NCBI GenBank assembly: GCA_028868895.1
Contig: JAGWTP010000002.1
Coordinates: forward strand, 56,464 to 120,463
Direction of reading: 5' to 3'
Length of the DNA stretch: 64,000 nucleotides
Origin: Burkholderiales bacterium
GTDB taxonomy: Bacteria; Pseudomonadota; Gammaproteobacteria; Burkholderiales; Burkholderiaceae_C
Positions within the stretch are counted from its first letter, which is position 1. The number at the start of each line of letters is the position of its first letter. Below, one piece after another: positions 50,248-60,154 of this stretch. The notes below the pieces were generated by a model that had not been told where the DNA came from, made no database searches, and worked only from the letters and a program-made list of their open reading frames with translations. Position numbers and translations under genes: made by a program.

Positions 50248-51081
50248 TCAGCGATGCAGCCCCTGCTCGTCGGGCTCGTCCTTGGACGTCGAGATCAGGC
50301 TCACCGGCCTGCCCTTCATGCGCTTCCAAACATACACCCCGTAACCCGACAGTCCGTAGACCAGGAACAGGCCGAACAGCGCGCCCGGCAGGTGGATGTT
50401 GATCGCGCCGATGGCCAGCGCGATCGCGACGATCACGACGAAGGGAACCGACTTCTTGAAGCTCACGTCCTTGAAACTGTAGAACGGTACATTGGTGACC
50501 ATCGTCAGACCGGCGTACAGGGTCACGCCGAAGGTGGTCCACATCAGCCAGTGGCCTTCGCTGCCGCCCTGGAACCCCTCGTTGTCCATCAGCCAGATGA
50601 AGCCCATCACCAGGGCGGCGGCTGCCGGGCTCGGTAGGCCCTGGAAGAAGCGCTTGTCGACGACCGCCAGGTTGGTGTTGAAACGCGCCAGCCGCAACGC
50701 CGCGCACGAGCAATACACGAACGCCGCGATCCAGCCCGGCTTGCCCAGGCCCTTGAGCGCCCACTCGTAGGCGATCAACGCCGGCGCGGCACCGAAAGAC
50801 ACCATGTCCGACAGGCTGTCCATCTGTTCGCCGAACGTGCTTTGCGTGTTCGTCATGCGCGCCACGCGGCCGTCCAGCGAGTCGAGCACCATCGCGCTGA
50901 ACACACCGTAGGCGGCATGCTCGAAGTGGCCGTTCATCGCCATCACGATGGCGTAGAAACCGCCGAACAACGCCGCCAGCGTGAACAGGTTGGGCAGGAT
51001 GTAGATGCCCTTGCGCCGCGGGCGAGGACTGATGTCCGCACCATCGTCATCGTCGTCATCGTCGTCGTGCGGCTTGTTCAT
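50248..51081 (-). CDS. pssA: CDP-diacylglycerol-serine O-phosphatidyltransferase
   Basis: 277 aa from MNKPHDDDDDDDDGADISPRPRRKGIYILPNLFT. The CDP-alcohol phosphatidyltransferase motif is intact (DSLDGRVAR, then Gly and two Asp in FGEQMDSLSDMVSFG). Several transmembrane helices follow. It makes phosphatidylserine. The N-terminal run of eight Asp from a GAT/GAC repeat is unusual. In many betaproteobacteria psd lies between ilvC and pssA; it is absent here. Confidence 0.94.
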   Translation of the reverse strand: MNKPHDDDDDDDDGADISPRPRRKGIYILPNLFTLAALFGGFYAIVMAMNGHFEHAAYGVFSAMVLDSLDGRVARMTNTQSTFGEQMDSLSDMVSFGAAPALIAYEWALKGLGKPGWIAAFVYCSCAALRLARFNTNLAVVDKRFFQGLPSPAAAALVMGFIWLMDNEGFQGGSEGHWLMWTTFGVTLYAGLTMVTNVPFYSFKDVSFKKSVPFVVIVAIALAIGAINIHLPGALFGLFLVYGLSGYGVYVWKRMKGRPVSLISTSKDEPDEQGLHR

Positions 51082-51095
51082 GGGCACAGGATACC

Positions 51096-51136
51096 TTGGA
51101 AAAAACAGCAAAAAGCCGCGAGGTGAACCCCGCGGC
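51096..51136 (-). terminator. Intrinsic terminator after ilvC
   Basis: On the minus strand a GC-rich stem GCCGCG/CGCGGC (51131-51136 with 51115-51120) is followed by TTTTTGCTGTTTTTT. It ends the ilvBNC unit before pssA. Confidence 0.75.
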
Positions 51137-51163
51137 CTTCGATCCGACGACGAGCCCGGTCGG

Positions 51164-52237
<1,074 letters not shown>

Positions 52238-52729
52238 TCAGACGCGCAGGATGCGCTCGCCGCGACCGATCCCGCTGGTGCCGGTGCGCACGGTTTCTAG
52301 AATGGCGGTGCGGTCGATCGCCTCGAGGAAGGCATCGAGCTTGATGGTGTCGCCGGTGAGTTCGATCGTGTAGCTCTTTTCGGTCACGTCGATGATGCGG
52401 CCGCGAAAGATGTCGGCCATGCGCTTCATCTCTTCGCGCTCCTTGCCGACCGCACGCACCTTGATGAGCATCAACTCGCGCTCGGTGAAGGCACCCTCGG
52501 TCAGGTCGACCACCTTGACCACTTCGATCAGCCGATTCAGGTGCTTGGTGATCTGCTCGATCACCTCGTCGGAGCCGGTCGTCACGATGGTCATGCGCGA
52601 CAGCGATGCGTCTTCGGTGGGCGCGACGGTCAGGCTTTCGATGTTGTAGCCGCGCGCCGAAAACAGGCCGACCACGCGCGAGAGTGCACCGGGTTCGTTC
52701 TCGAGCAACAAAGCAATGATGTGTTTCAT
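52238..52729 (-). CDS. ilvN: Acetolactate synthase small (regulatory) subunit
   Basis: 163 aa. N-terminal ACT domain (MKHIIALLLENEPGALSRVVGLFSARGYNIESLTVAPTED) that binds valine, and C-terminal domain (SYTIELTGDTIKLDAFLEAIDRTAILETVRTGTSGIGRG). It gives the large subunit activity and valine feedback. It is 166 bp after ilvB; that gap has no ORF. The length matches IlvH-type subunits (ilvH is an equally good symbol). Confidence 0.95.
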   Translation of the reverse strand: MKHIIALLLENEPGALSRVVGLFSARGYNIESLTVAPTEDASLSRMTIVTTGSDEVIEQITKHLNRLIEVVKVVDLTEGAFTERELMLIKVRAVGKEREEMKRMADIFRGRIIDVTEKSYTIELTGDTIKLDAFLEAIDRTAILETVRTGTSGIGRGERILRV

Positions 52730-52895
52730 GGTGTCGTGCGAGCGTGCTCTTCAGACCGACGGCGGTAACCAGTCAGCCTTTGGCGACGCTGTGTCGATTG
52801 AAAGGGGTAGTGAATTCGCCGAAGTGTTCTGCGCCTTTCGCCGGAGTCCCGAGCACGGCGCGGTAACGCCCTGCCCTGCCCAGACGTCCGGCGCC

Positions 52896-54668
52896 TTACA
52901 GGTCTTCGGAGCCCAACAGCATTTCGGTGATGCCCTTGCCCGCCTGCACCATCGGCCAGACGTTCTCGGTCGGGTCGGTGCGGATGTCGAGGAACACGGT
53001 GCGGTCCTTCAGACGGATGGCTTCGCGCAGTGCCGGCTCCACGTCGGACGGCTTCTCGATCTTCATGCCGACGTGACCATAGGCCTCGGCGAGCTTGACG
53101 AAGTCGGGCAGCGCGTCCATGTAGCTGTGCGAATAGCGTCCACCGTAGTCGATCTGCTGCCACTGCCGCACCATGCCCAGATAGCGGTTGTTCAGCGAGA
53201 CGATCTTGACTGGCGTCTTGTACTGCAGGCAGGTCGAGAGTTCCTGGATGCACATCTGGATCGAGCCTTCGCCGGTGACGCAGAACACGTCCGCGTCGGG
53301 CTTGGCCAGCTTGATGCCCATCGCGTAGGGCAGGCCCACCCCCATCGTGCCCAGACCACCGGAATTGATCCAGCGGCGAGGCTCCTCGAACCGGTAGTAC
53401 TGCGCCGCCCACATCTGATGCTGGCCGACGTCAGAGGTGACGTAGGCGTCGCTGTCCTTGGTGAGATCCCAGAGCGTTTGCACGACGAACTGCGGCTTGA
53501 TCACCTCGGTGCTGTTCTTGAAGCCCAAGCACTCGCGCTTGCGCCATTCGTTGATCTGGCCCCACCAGGCCGACATCGTCGGCACGTCGGGCTTGGCGTG
53601 CGCCTCCCTGACCTGCGCGATCAGTTCCTGCAGCACATCCTTCACGTCACCGACGATCGGGATGTCGACGCGCACGCGCTTTGAGATCGACGACGGGTCG
53701 ATGTCGACGTGGATGATCTTGCGCTCGACCGAGGCAAAGTGCTTCGGGTTGCCGATCACGCGGTCGTCGAAGCGCGCACCGACAGCCAGCAGCACGTCGC
53801 AGTGCTGCATCGTCATGTTGGCCTCGTAGGTGCCGTGCATGCCCAGCATGCCGAGGAACTTCGGGTCGCTCGCCGGCATCGCACCCAGGCCCATCAGCGT
53901 GTTCGTGACCGGGTAGCCGAGCAGGTTGGCGAGTTCACGCAATTCCGCCGATGCATTGCCGAGCACGACGCCGCCACCGGTGTAGATGTAGGGGCGCCGC
54001 GCGCCAAGCAACAACTGCACGGCCTTGCGGATCTGCCCGCCGTGGCCCTTGCGCACCGGGTTGTACGAGCGCATCTCAATGCGCTCGGGGTAGTGGAACG
54101 GTGCCTTCGCCATCGACACGTCTTTCGGGATGTCGACCACCACCGGGCCGGGCCGGCCGGTACGTGCAATGTGGAACGCCTTCTTCAGCGTCGTCGCCAG
54201 TTCACGCACGTCCTTGACCAGGAAGTTGTGCTTGACGATCGGCCGCGTGATGCCCACGGTGTCGCATTCCTGGAACGCGTCCAGCCCGATCGCCGGTGTC
54301 GGCACCTGCCCGGTGATGATCACCATCGGGATCGAGTCCATGTAGGCGGTGGCAATGCCGGTGACCGCGTTCGTGACACCGGGGCCCGAGGTGACCAGCG
54401 CCACGCCGACCTCGCCGGTGGCACGCGCATAGCCGTCGGCGGCGTGCACGGCGGCCTGTTCATGGCGCACCAGAACGTGCTCGATGGTGTCTTGCTTGTA
54501 GAGCGCGTCGTAGATGTAAAGCACCGCGCCGCCGGGATAGCCCCAGAGAAACCTGACGCCTTCGGCCTGCAGGCATTTGACGAGGATTTCCGAGCCGTTC
54601 GGCTCGGTGGCGGGAGTTGGCGGCTGCGCCGAAGCGGCCCGCTTGAGCTCGGTGGGGGAGATGTCCAT
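52896..54668 (-). CDS. ilvB: Acetolactate synthase large (catalytic) subunit
   Basis: 590 aa thiamine-diphosphate enzyme. Catalytic Glu region VLVRHEQAAVHAADGYARATGEVGVALVTSGPG, FAD-binding middle domain, and ThDP motif VTGEGSIQMCIQELSTCLQYKTPVKIVSLNNRYLGMVRQWQ. The first 25 residues form a low-complexity extension. It condenses pyruvate to acetolactate or acetohydroxybutyrate. It heads ilvB-ilvN-ilvC and has a long predicted 5' leader. Confidence 0.96.
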   Translation of the reverse strand: MDISPTELKRAASAQPPTPATEPNGSEILVKCLQAEGVRFLWGYPGGAVLYIYDALYKQDTIEHVLVRHEQAAVHAADGYARATGEVGVALVTSGPGVTNAVTGIATAYMDSIPMVIITGQVPTPAIGLDAFQECDTVGITRPIVKHNFLVKDVRELATTLKKAFHIARTGRPGPVVVDIPKDVSMAKAPFHYPERIEMRSYNPVRKGHGGQIRKAVQLLLGARRPYIYTGGGVVLGNASAELRELANLLGYPVTNTLMGLGAMPASDPKFLGMLGMHGTYEANMTMQHCDVLLAVGARFDDRVIGNPKHFASVERKIIHVDIDPSSISKRVRVDIPIVGDVKDVLQELIAQVREAHAKPDVPTMSAWWGQINEWRKRECLGFKNSTEVIKPQFVVQTLWDLTKDSDAYVTSDVGQHQMWAAQYYRFEEPRRWINSGGLGTMGVGLPYAMGIKLAKPDADVFCVTGEGSIQMCIQELSTCLQYKTPVKIVSLNNRYLGMVRQWQQIDYGGRYSHSYMDALPDFVKLAEAYGHVGMKIEKPSDVEPALREAIRLKDRTVFLDIRTDPTENVWPMVQAGKGITEMLLGSEDL

Positions 54669-54816
54669 GTTCTAGAACCTCTGTGAATTTCTCTGACGAA
54701 AAACCATCGGTGCACCTGTACGCATCCTCGTGAGATGGTTGCGGTGCCTGAGGGCCGAGCCACTGGCGCCCCGGTTGGGCGGCCGGCATTCGACCGGAAC
54801 TGTCGTGCAACGTGGA

Positions 54817-54825
54817 ATTATGTCA
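54817..54825 (-). promoter_or_regulatory. Extended -10 candidate for ilvBNC
   Basis: TGACATAAT on the minus strand; predicted initiation near 54810. No convincing -35, which extended -10 promoters can lack. Confidence 0.4.
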
Positions 54826-54872
54826 TCGCTTTGCTGCACTGCGGCAGCATTGGCCACACCCCTGATCGGCGA

Positions 54873-54881
54873 TGAGATAAT
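54873..54881 (+). promoter_or_regulatory. Extended -10 candidate for the sigma factor gene
   Basis: TGAGATAAT on the plus strand, about 104 bp before the proposed TTG start. No convincing -35. Confidence 0.35.
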
Positions 54882-54984
54882 CGCTCGCGCGTTCCAAGGG
54901 TTCCGCGCAGCGTCCACGGTTGGCGCGTACCCCGTTTCGGCGCAAGACGGCGCGAACCGCAGATTCTCCTGGCACCAGACGCTC

Positions 54985-55551
54985 TTGGCCTCCGACAAAG
55001 AACTTTCCGATTTCCTGAAGAGCGTCGACAAACGCGCCTTCAAGCGTGCGCTCTATGCCGTGCGCGACGAAGACGCCGCCCTCGACATCGTGCAGGACAC
55101 AATGATCCGCCTGTCGCAGAAATACGCCGACCGCCCGCCGGCCGAGTTGCCGCTGCTGTTCCAGCGCATCCTTTCGAACGCGACGATGGACTGGTTCCGG
55201 CGCCAGAAGGTTCGAAATTCGGTCGTCAAGAATTTCTCCGATTTCGAGTCGGCCGGCGGCGATGGCGAATTTGACATCCTTGAGACGCTGCAATCGCTGG
55301 GCGGTTCGCTCGCCTTCGAAAGTGCCGCCGACTCGGTCTCGCGCACGCAGACCCTGCTGGCCATCGAGGCCGAGGTGGCCCAGTTGCCCGGGCGTCAACG
55401 GGAAGCCTTCCTGCTGCGTTACTGGGAGGAACTCGATGTTGCCGAGACGGCCGCCGCCATGGGCTGTTCGGAAGGTAGTGTCAAGACACATTGTTCCCGT
55501 GCTGTGCATGCGTTGTCGACGGCCCTGAAGACGAAGGGAATATCACTATGA
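54985..55551 (+). CDS. RNA polymerase sigma factor, sigma-70 family (ECF-like)
   Basis: 188 aa from a TTG (ASDKELSDFLKSVDKRAFKRALYAVRDEDAALDIVQD). Region 2 (AFKRALYAVRDEDAALDIVQDTMIRLSQKY; LFQRILSNATMDWFRRQKVRN) and region 4 (LPGRQREAFLLRYWEELDVAETAAAMGCSEGSVKTHCSRAVHAL) are clear; there is no region 1 or 3. The TTG is chosen because family members begin MASDKELSDFL; the frame is open further upstream to 54730. The stop overlaps the next ATG (ATGA). Its target genes are unknown. Confidence 0.85.
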   Translation: MASDKELSDFLKSVDKRAFKRALYAVRDEDAALDIVQDTMIRLSQKYADRPPAELPLLFQRILSNATMDWFRRQKVRNSVVKNFSDFESAGGDGEFDILETLQSLGGSLAFESAADSVSRTQTLLAIEAEVAQLPGRQREAFLLRYWEELDVAETAAAMGCSEGSVKTHCSRAVHALSTALKTKGISL

Positions 55552-56024
55552 ACCAGAACAGCTTGACCCTCGCACCTCGCACACCCGTCGGCGCCGCGCC
55601 GATCCCGCCTGCGGCCGCACTCGACGCCCTGCAGGCCCGCTTCGCGCTGCGCGTAACTGCCGGGCTGACCGAGCGATCGCGCGAACTCGGCGCCGACATC
55701 GACGCGCGCTTGCGCTTTGCCCGCGAGAAGGCACTCGAGCACGCGCGCGCCACGCGCCACGCCGAACTGGCTCCGGCCATCGGCTCGACCCGCTCGGGCG
55801 CTGCCCTCCTGGGCTGGGCAGGTTCCGGATGGTGGTTGAGAGTCGCATCGGTGTTGCCGGTGCTGGCGCTGGTGGGCGGCCTGATGCTGATCGAGCGTTG
55901 GCAGGCCAATGCGCAAGTCACGGTGGCGACCGAGGTCGATGCGGCGCTGTTGACCGACGAACTGCCGCCCCAAGCCTACAGCGACGCCGGCTTCGTCGAA
56001 TTTCTGAAGACGCCGAATGATTGA
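55548..56024 (+). CDS. DUF3619-family membrane protein
   Basis: 158 aa. A cytoplasmic helical N-terminal half (LDALQARFALRVTAGLTERSRELGADIDARLRFAREKAL), one transmembrane helix at about 96-115 (WLRVASVLPVLALVGGLMLI) and a short acidic periplasmic tail. Function unknown. Its coupling to the sigma gene by a 4-bp overlap and its topology are those of a candidate membrane-tethered sigma regulator, which is an inference. Confidence 0.82.
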   Translation: MNQNSLTLAPRTPVGAAPIPPAAALDALQARFALRVTAGLTERSRELGADIDARLRFAREKALEHARATRHAELAPAIGSTRSGAALLGWAGSGWWLRVASVLPVLALVGGLMLIERWQANAQVTVATEVDAALLTDELPPQAYSDAGFVEFLKTPND

Positions 56025-56033
56025 CCTTCGGCC

Positions 56034-56876
56034 ATGACGCGCGGGTCGAAAAGCCAGCCCGAACGTTGGCGCCGCCGGCTCGGCGCCATGCTGTCGCTGA
56101 CCGCCTGCATCGCCGGTTTGGCCTGGGCCACGCTATCGGGCGCACAGAGCGCGCCACCGGCAGTAAAAGTGGCGCACAAGGCTCCGGTCGAACACGGCGA
56201 GCGCTGGAAGGATCTCAAGCCGGCACAGCAAGCGGCTCTGCGCCCGCTCGAACAGGAGTGGGCGGGCATTTCGGCTTCGCAAAAGCAGAAGTGGCTGAAG
56301 CTCTCGGGCCGCTTCCCGAGAATGACGCTGGCCGAACAGGCTCGCGTGCAGGATCGCATGGCTGAATGGGCCCGCATGACGCCGCAGCAGCGTGGCCAAG
56401 CGCGCCTGAATTTCCAGGAAGCCAAGCAGATCACGCCCAAAGATCGTCAGGCACGCTGGGATGCCTACCAGGCACTCACGCCCGAACAGCGGCAACGCCT
56501 TGCCGCGCACGCTACGCCGGTTGCCAACGCAGCGAGTTCCGCCGATGCCGCCCGCCGGCGTGCCGAGGCGGTCGAACACGGTGGCAAGTCGGCGCGCGAG
56601 CTGCCACAGGCGAAATCCAACATCGTCCCGAACCCGGCCTTTGCCTCGCCTCTTCGCGCTATTTCACCCACCATCGTGCAGGCACGGCCCGGCGCCACGA
56701 CCACGCTGATCACCCGGCGCCCCGCGCCTCCGCCGCACCAGCACACCGGGTTGCCAAAAATCGCCGCGACGCCGGGGTTTGTCAACAAGGCGACGCTGCT
56801 GCCGGAACGCGGCCCGCAGGGCGCCGCGACCCGATCGGTGGCGGCCTCCGCACCGGGGCCTGCGCCGAGTCGATGA
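56034..56876 (+). CDS. DUF3106-family protein
   Basis: 280 aa. An N-terminal hydrophobic segment (LGAMLSLTACIAGLAWATLSGAQSA) acts as signal or anchor. The DUF3106 core has repeated helices of the form W-x-x-L-x-P-x-Q-Q-x-A-L-x-P-L-x-x-E-W and MTPQQRGQARLNFQEAKQITPKDRQARWDAYQALTPEQRQRL. The C-terminal third is Pro/Ala-rich and low complexity. Function unknown. It is 9 bp after the DUF3619 gene and overlaps the RDD gene by 4 bp. Confidence 0.85.
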   Translation: MTRGSKSQPERWRRRLGAMLSLTACIAGLAWATLSGAQSAPPAVKVAHKAPVEHGERWKDLKPAQQAALRPLEQEWAGISASQKQKWLKLSGRFPRMTLAEQARVQDRMAEWARMTPQQRGQARLNFQEAKQITPKDRQARWDAYQALTPEQRQRLAAHATPVANAASSADAARRRAEAVEHGGKSARELPQAKSNIVPNPAFASPLRAISPTIVQARPGATTTLITRRPAPPPHQHTGLPKIAATPGFVNKATLLPERGPQGAATRSVAASAPGPAPSR

Positions 56877-57412
56877 TCGTGGCAACAGCCGGTGGCTCGG
56901 GCGCCCCGATGGCGCCCAGCCTCAGACGACGCATGGGCTCGTTCGTCTACGAGGGTTTGCTGCTGTTCGGTATCGGGCTGATCCCCGGGGCCATCGGTGC
57001 GGTGTATGTCGCGATGTCCGGCCACCCTCACACGTTGCAAAGCGACTCGGTCCTGCGCGCGATCACGCTGGGCATCTACGCCGTCTACTTCACCGGGTTC
57101 TGGTCGACGCGCGGGCAGACGCTGCCGATGCAGACCTGGCACATCCGCGTCGTCACGTCGCAAGGCGAACCGCTGAGCCGCGCGCGCGCGCTGGCTCGAT
57201 TTGTCGCCAGTTGCGCGTGGTTCGCGCCGGCCGCGACACTGGCTGCCGTCAACCACTGGACGCGTTGGGAGGGCCTGGCGGCGATGGCCGTCGGTGTCGT
57301 CGCATATGCGTTGCTCGCGCTGGCACACCCGCAGCACCAGTTCTGGCACGATGCTCTGTGCGGCACCCGGTTGATCAGTTCGCCGCCCGCACCGGCCGAT
57401 GCCCGACATTGA
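56873..57412 (+). CDS. RDD-family membrane protein
   Basis: 179 aa from MIVATAGGSGAPMAPSLRRRMGSFVYEGLLLFGIG. RDD domain: Arg-Arg-Met start, three or four hydrophobic helices, the R-G-Q-T-L-P-M-Q-T-W motif and a late Asp (FWHDALCGTRLI). RDD proteins are small membrane proteins, some linked to ion or solute transport; the substrate is unknown. ATGA overlap with the DUF3106 gene. Confidence 0.88.
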   Translation: MIVATAGGSGAPMAPSLRRRMGSFVYEGLLLFGIGLIPGAIGAVYVAMSGHPHTLQSDSVLRAITLGIYAVYFTGFWSTRGQTLPMQTWHIRVVTSQGEPLSRARALARFVASCAWFAPAATLAAVNHWTRWEGLAAMAVGVVAYALLALAHPQHQFWHDALCGTRLISSPPAPADARH

Positions 57413-57461
57413 CCGGTCGGACCCACCGAACAAGCGACTGAATCACCGCGCGCCCAATGCC

Positions 57462-58046
57462 ATGAGCCGACTCTCGATCTGCGTGTACTGCGGCTCCCGC
57501 CCGGGCGAGTTGCCCGCCTACTCGGAAGCCGCGCGCAGGGTCGGCCACGAGATCGCCCGGCGCGGCTGGCAACTCGTCTACGGTGGCGGTCGTGCCGGGC
57601 TGATGGGCGTGGTGGCCGATGCCGCACTCGCCGCCGGCGCCCCGGTGATCGGCGTGATCCCGCAGTCGCTGATGGGGCGCGAACTCGGGCATCGCGGCCT
57701 GACCGAGCTGCATGTCGTGCAAACCATGCACGAACGCAAGATGATGATGGCCGAACGCAGCGACGCATTCCTTGCATTGCCCGGCGGCATCGGCACCTTC
57801 GAGGAGCTGTTCGAGGTGTGGTCGTGGCGCCAGCTCGGCTACCACGACAAGCCGCTCGGCCTGCTCAATGCGGCAGGCTACTACGACGCGCTGCTGGCCT
57901 TTCTCGACCACGGCAAGACCCACGGCTTCATGTCGGCGCAGCAGACCGAGTTGCTACAGGTCGATGTCGAACCTCTGCCACTGCTGGAGCGGCTCGCGAA
58001 ACTGGCGCCGCTGGCCAGCGGCCCGGACGACTACCGTCGCATTTGA
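57462..58046 (+). CDS. LOG-family (TIGR00730) Rossmann-fold protein
   Basis: 194 aa from MSRLSICVYCGSRPGELPAYSEAARRVG. Signature motifs PGGIGTFEELFEVWSW and YGGGRAGLMGVVADAAL identify the cytokinin-riboside 5'-monophosphate phosphoribohydrolase (LOG)/YgdH-like family. Members hydrolyse nucleoside monophosphates; the bacterial role may be nucleotide salvage. It is 49 bp after the RDD gene, possibly in the same transcript. Confidence 0.9.
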   Translation: MSRLSICVYCGSRPGELPAYSEAARRVGHEIARRGWQLVYGGGRAGLMGVVADAALAAGAPVIGVIPQSLMGRELGHRGLTELHVVQTMHERKMMMAERSDAFLALPGGIGTFEELFEVWSWRQLGYHDKPLGLLNAAGYYDALLAFLDHGKTHGFMSAQQTELLQVDVEPLPLLERLAKLAPLASGPDDYRRI

Positions 58047-58104
58047 TCGTTCGGGGTGGATGTGCCGCCCACGGCCCGCTGCAGAGGCCACTGGGCCTCG
58101 TGCA

Positions 58105-58470
<366 letters not shown>

Positions 58471-58480
58471 CTAGTCTAAG

Positions 58481-60154
58481 TTAAGCCCGGAACTTCGAGG
58501 TGATCGGGTAGCGCCAATCACGGCCGAAAGCACGGTGGGTGATGCGGATGCCCACCGGTGCCTGGCGCCGCTTGTACTCGTTGATCTTGATCAGGCGCGT
58601 GACGCGCTCGACATCGGCTTGCGCATAGCCCGCCGCGACGATCTCGTCGAGGCCCTCGTCGTCCTCCATGTAGCGCTGCAGGATGCCGTCGAGCACCTCG
58701 TACGGCGGCAGGCTGTCCTGGTCCTTCTGGTCGGGGCGCAGTTCGGCCGAAGGCGGCCGGGTGATGATGCGTTGCGGGATCACCTCGGCGCCCTGCGCGT
58801 TCTTCCAGGCGGCGAGCCGGTATACGAGTGTCTTGGCCACGTCCTTGATCACCGCGAAGCCGCCGGCCATGTCGCCGTAAAGCGTGCAGTAGCCGGTGGC
58901 CATCTCGCTCTTGTTGCCGGTGGTCAGCACGATCGCGCCGAACTTGTTCGACAGCGCCATCAACAGCGTGCCGCGGATGCGCGCCTGAATGTTTTCTTCG
59001 GTGGCGTCTTCGGGCCGCCCTGCGAACTCAGCGGCCAGGCTGCGCCTGAAGGCCTCGAACATCGGCACGATCGAGATCTCGTCGTAGCGCACGCCCAGGC
59101 GCTGCGCCATGTCACGCGCGTCGATCCACGAAATGTCGGCGGTGTACGGCGACGGCATCATCACGGTGCGCACGCGGTCCGCACCCAGCGCATCGACCGC
59201 GATCGCCAGCACCAGCGCCGAATCGATGCCCCCGCTCAACCCGATGATCACGCCCGGAAAGCCATTCTTGCCGACGTAGTCGCGCACGCCGACCACCAGC
59301 GCGGACCAGGCCTGCGCCTCGATCGACGGTACCGGCGCCACGAGCCCATGCGGCCGGGTGCCGACGAACTCGACCAGCGTCAAGGCCTCGTCGAACATCG
59401 GCGCGCGGGCCACCACCGCGCCCGCGGCATCGAGCGCGAACGATGCGCCGTCGAACACCACTTCGTCCTGCGCACCGGCCAGGTGCGAGTACAGCAACGG
59501 CACATCGAGACCGCGCGCGGTGGCGGCCATGCGGGCCTCGCGCTCGGCCAGCTTGCCTAGGTGAAACGGCGACGCGTTCAGCACGCACAGCACCTGCGCG
59601 CCGGCGGCCTTGGCGGCGCGTCCCGGTTCGTCGAACCAGGCGTCTTCGCAAATCACCAGGCCGAACCGCAGCCCCTGCACGTCGAACACGACCGCGGGCA
59701 GGCCGGCGTCGCGGCCCGAGGCGAAATAGCGCCGCTCGTCGAACACCTGGTAGTTGGGCAGTTCGCGCTTGCAGTAGGTGGCGAGCACGCGGCCTTCGCT
59801 GAGTATCGAGGCCGCGTTGTAGCGCTGCGGCACCGAGACCGAGTTCGACCTAACATCACCGCGCTCACCGAACTGATGCGGATGCCCCACCACCACGAAC
59901 AGCCCGGCCAGATCGGCCAGCGCACGCGCGCAATCGGCCAGCGCTTCGGCGCAGGCCTGCATGAAGGCCGGGCGCAGCAACAGGTCTTCGGGCGGATAGC
60001 CGCACAGGCCGAGCTCGGGTGTGAGCACCAGCCGCGCGCCCTGGTCGTAAGCGCGGCGCGCGGCTTCGACGATGCGTCGGCCGTTGCCGGCCAGGTCGCC
60101 GACCGTGGCGTTGATCTGCGCCAGGGCCACTTTCACCGCGGGTTGAGCTGACAT
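58481..60154 (-). CDS. nadE: Glutamine-dependent NAD+ synthetase
   Basis: 557 aa from MSAQPAVKVALAQINATVGDL. Nitrilase-type glutaminase domain with catalytic Glu 47, Lys 129 and Cys 169 (VICEDAW); ATP-pyrophosphatase synthetase domain with IGLSGGIDSALVLAIA at about 305. It amidates deamido-NAD+. The ATG shares three bases with the ATG of the divergent FemAB/GNAT-like gene (CATG at 60152-60155). Downstream PII gene suggests nitrogen-linked control. Confidence 0.95.
   Translation of the reverse strand: MSAQPAVKVALAQINATVGDLAGNGRRIVEAARRAYDQGARLVLTPELGLCGYPPEDLLLRPAFMQACAEALADCARALADLAGLFVVVGHPHQFGERGDVRSNSVSVPQRYNAASILSEGRVLATYCKRELPNYQVFDERRYFASGRDAGLPAVVFDVQGLRFGLVICEDAWFDEPGRAAKAAGAQVLCVLNASPFHLGKLAEREARMAATARGLDVPLLYSHLAGAQDEVVFDGASFALDAAGAVVARAPMFDEALTLVEFVGTRPHGLVAPVPSIEAQAWSALVVGVRDYVGKNGFPGVIIGLSGGIDSALVLAIAVDALGADRVRTVMMPSPYTADISWIDARDMAQRLGVRYDEISIVPMFEAFRRSLAAEFAGRPEDATEENIQARIRGTLLMALSNKFGAIVLTTGNKSEMATGYCTLYGDMAGGFAVIKDVAKTLVYRLAAWKNAQGAEVIPQRIITRPPSAELRPDQKDQDSLPPYEVLDGILQRYMEDDEGLDEIVAAGYAQADVERVTRLIKINEYKRRQAPVGIRITHRAFGRDWRYPITSKFRA

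Larger units (their letters stand above)
54669..54984. other. 316-bp divergent gap between ilvB and the sigma factor
   Basis: It holds candidate divergent extended -10 elements: minus TGACATAAT (54817-54825) for ilvB and plus TGAGATAAT (54873-54881) for the sigma gene. The ilvB leader would be about 140 nt and contains a 17-codon ORF (MRTGAPMVFRQRNSQRF, minus, ending 8 bp before the ilvB ATG) without a run of Val, Ile or Leu codons. GC-rich imperfect hairpins are present but none with a T-run. Confidence 0.5.
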
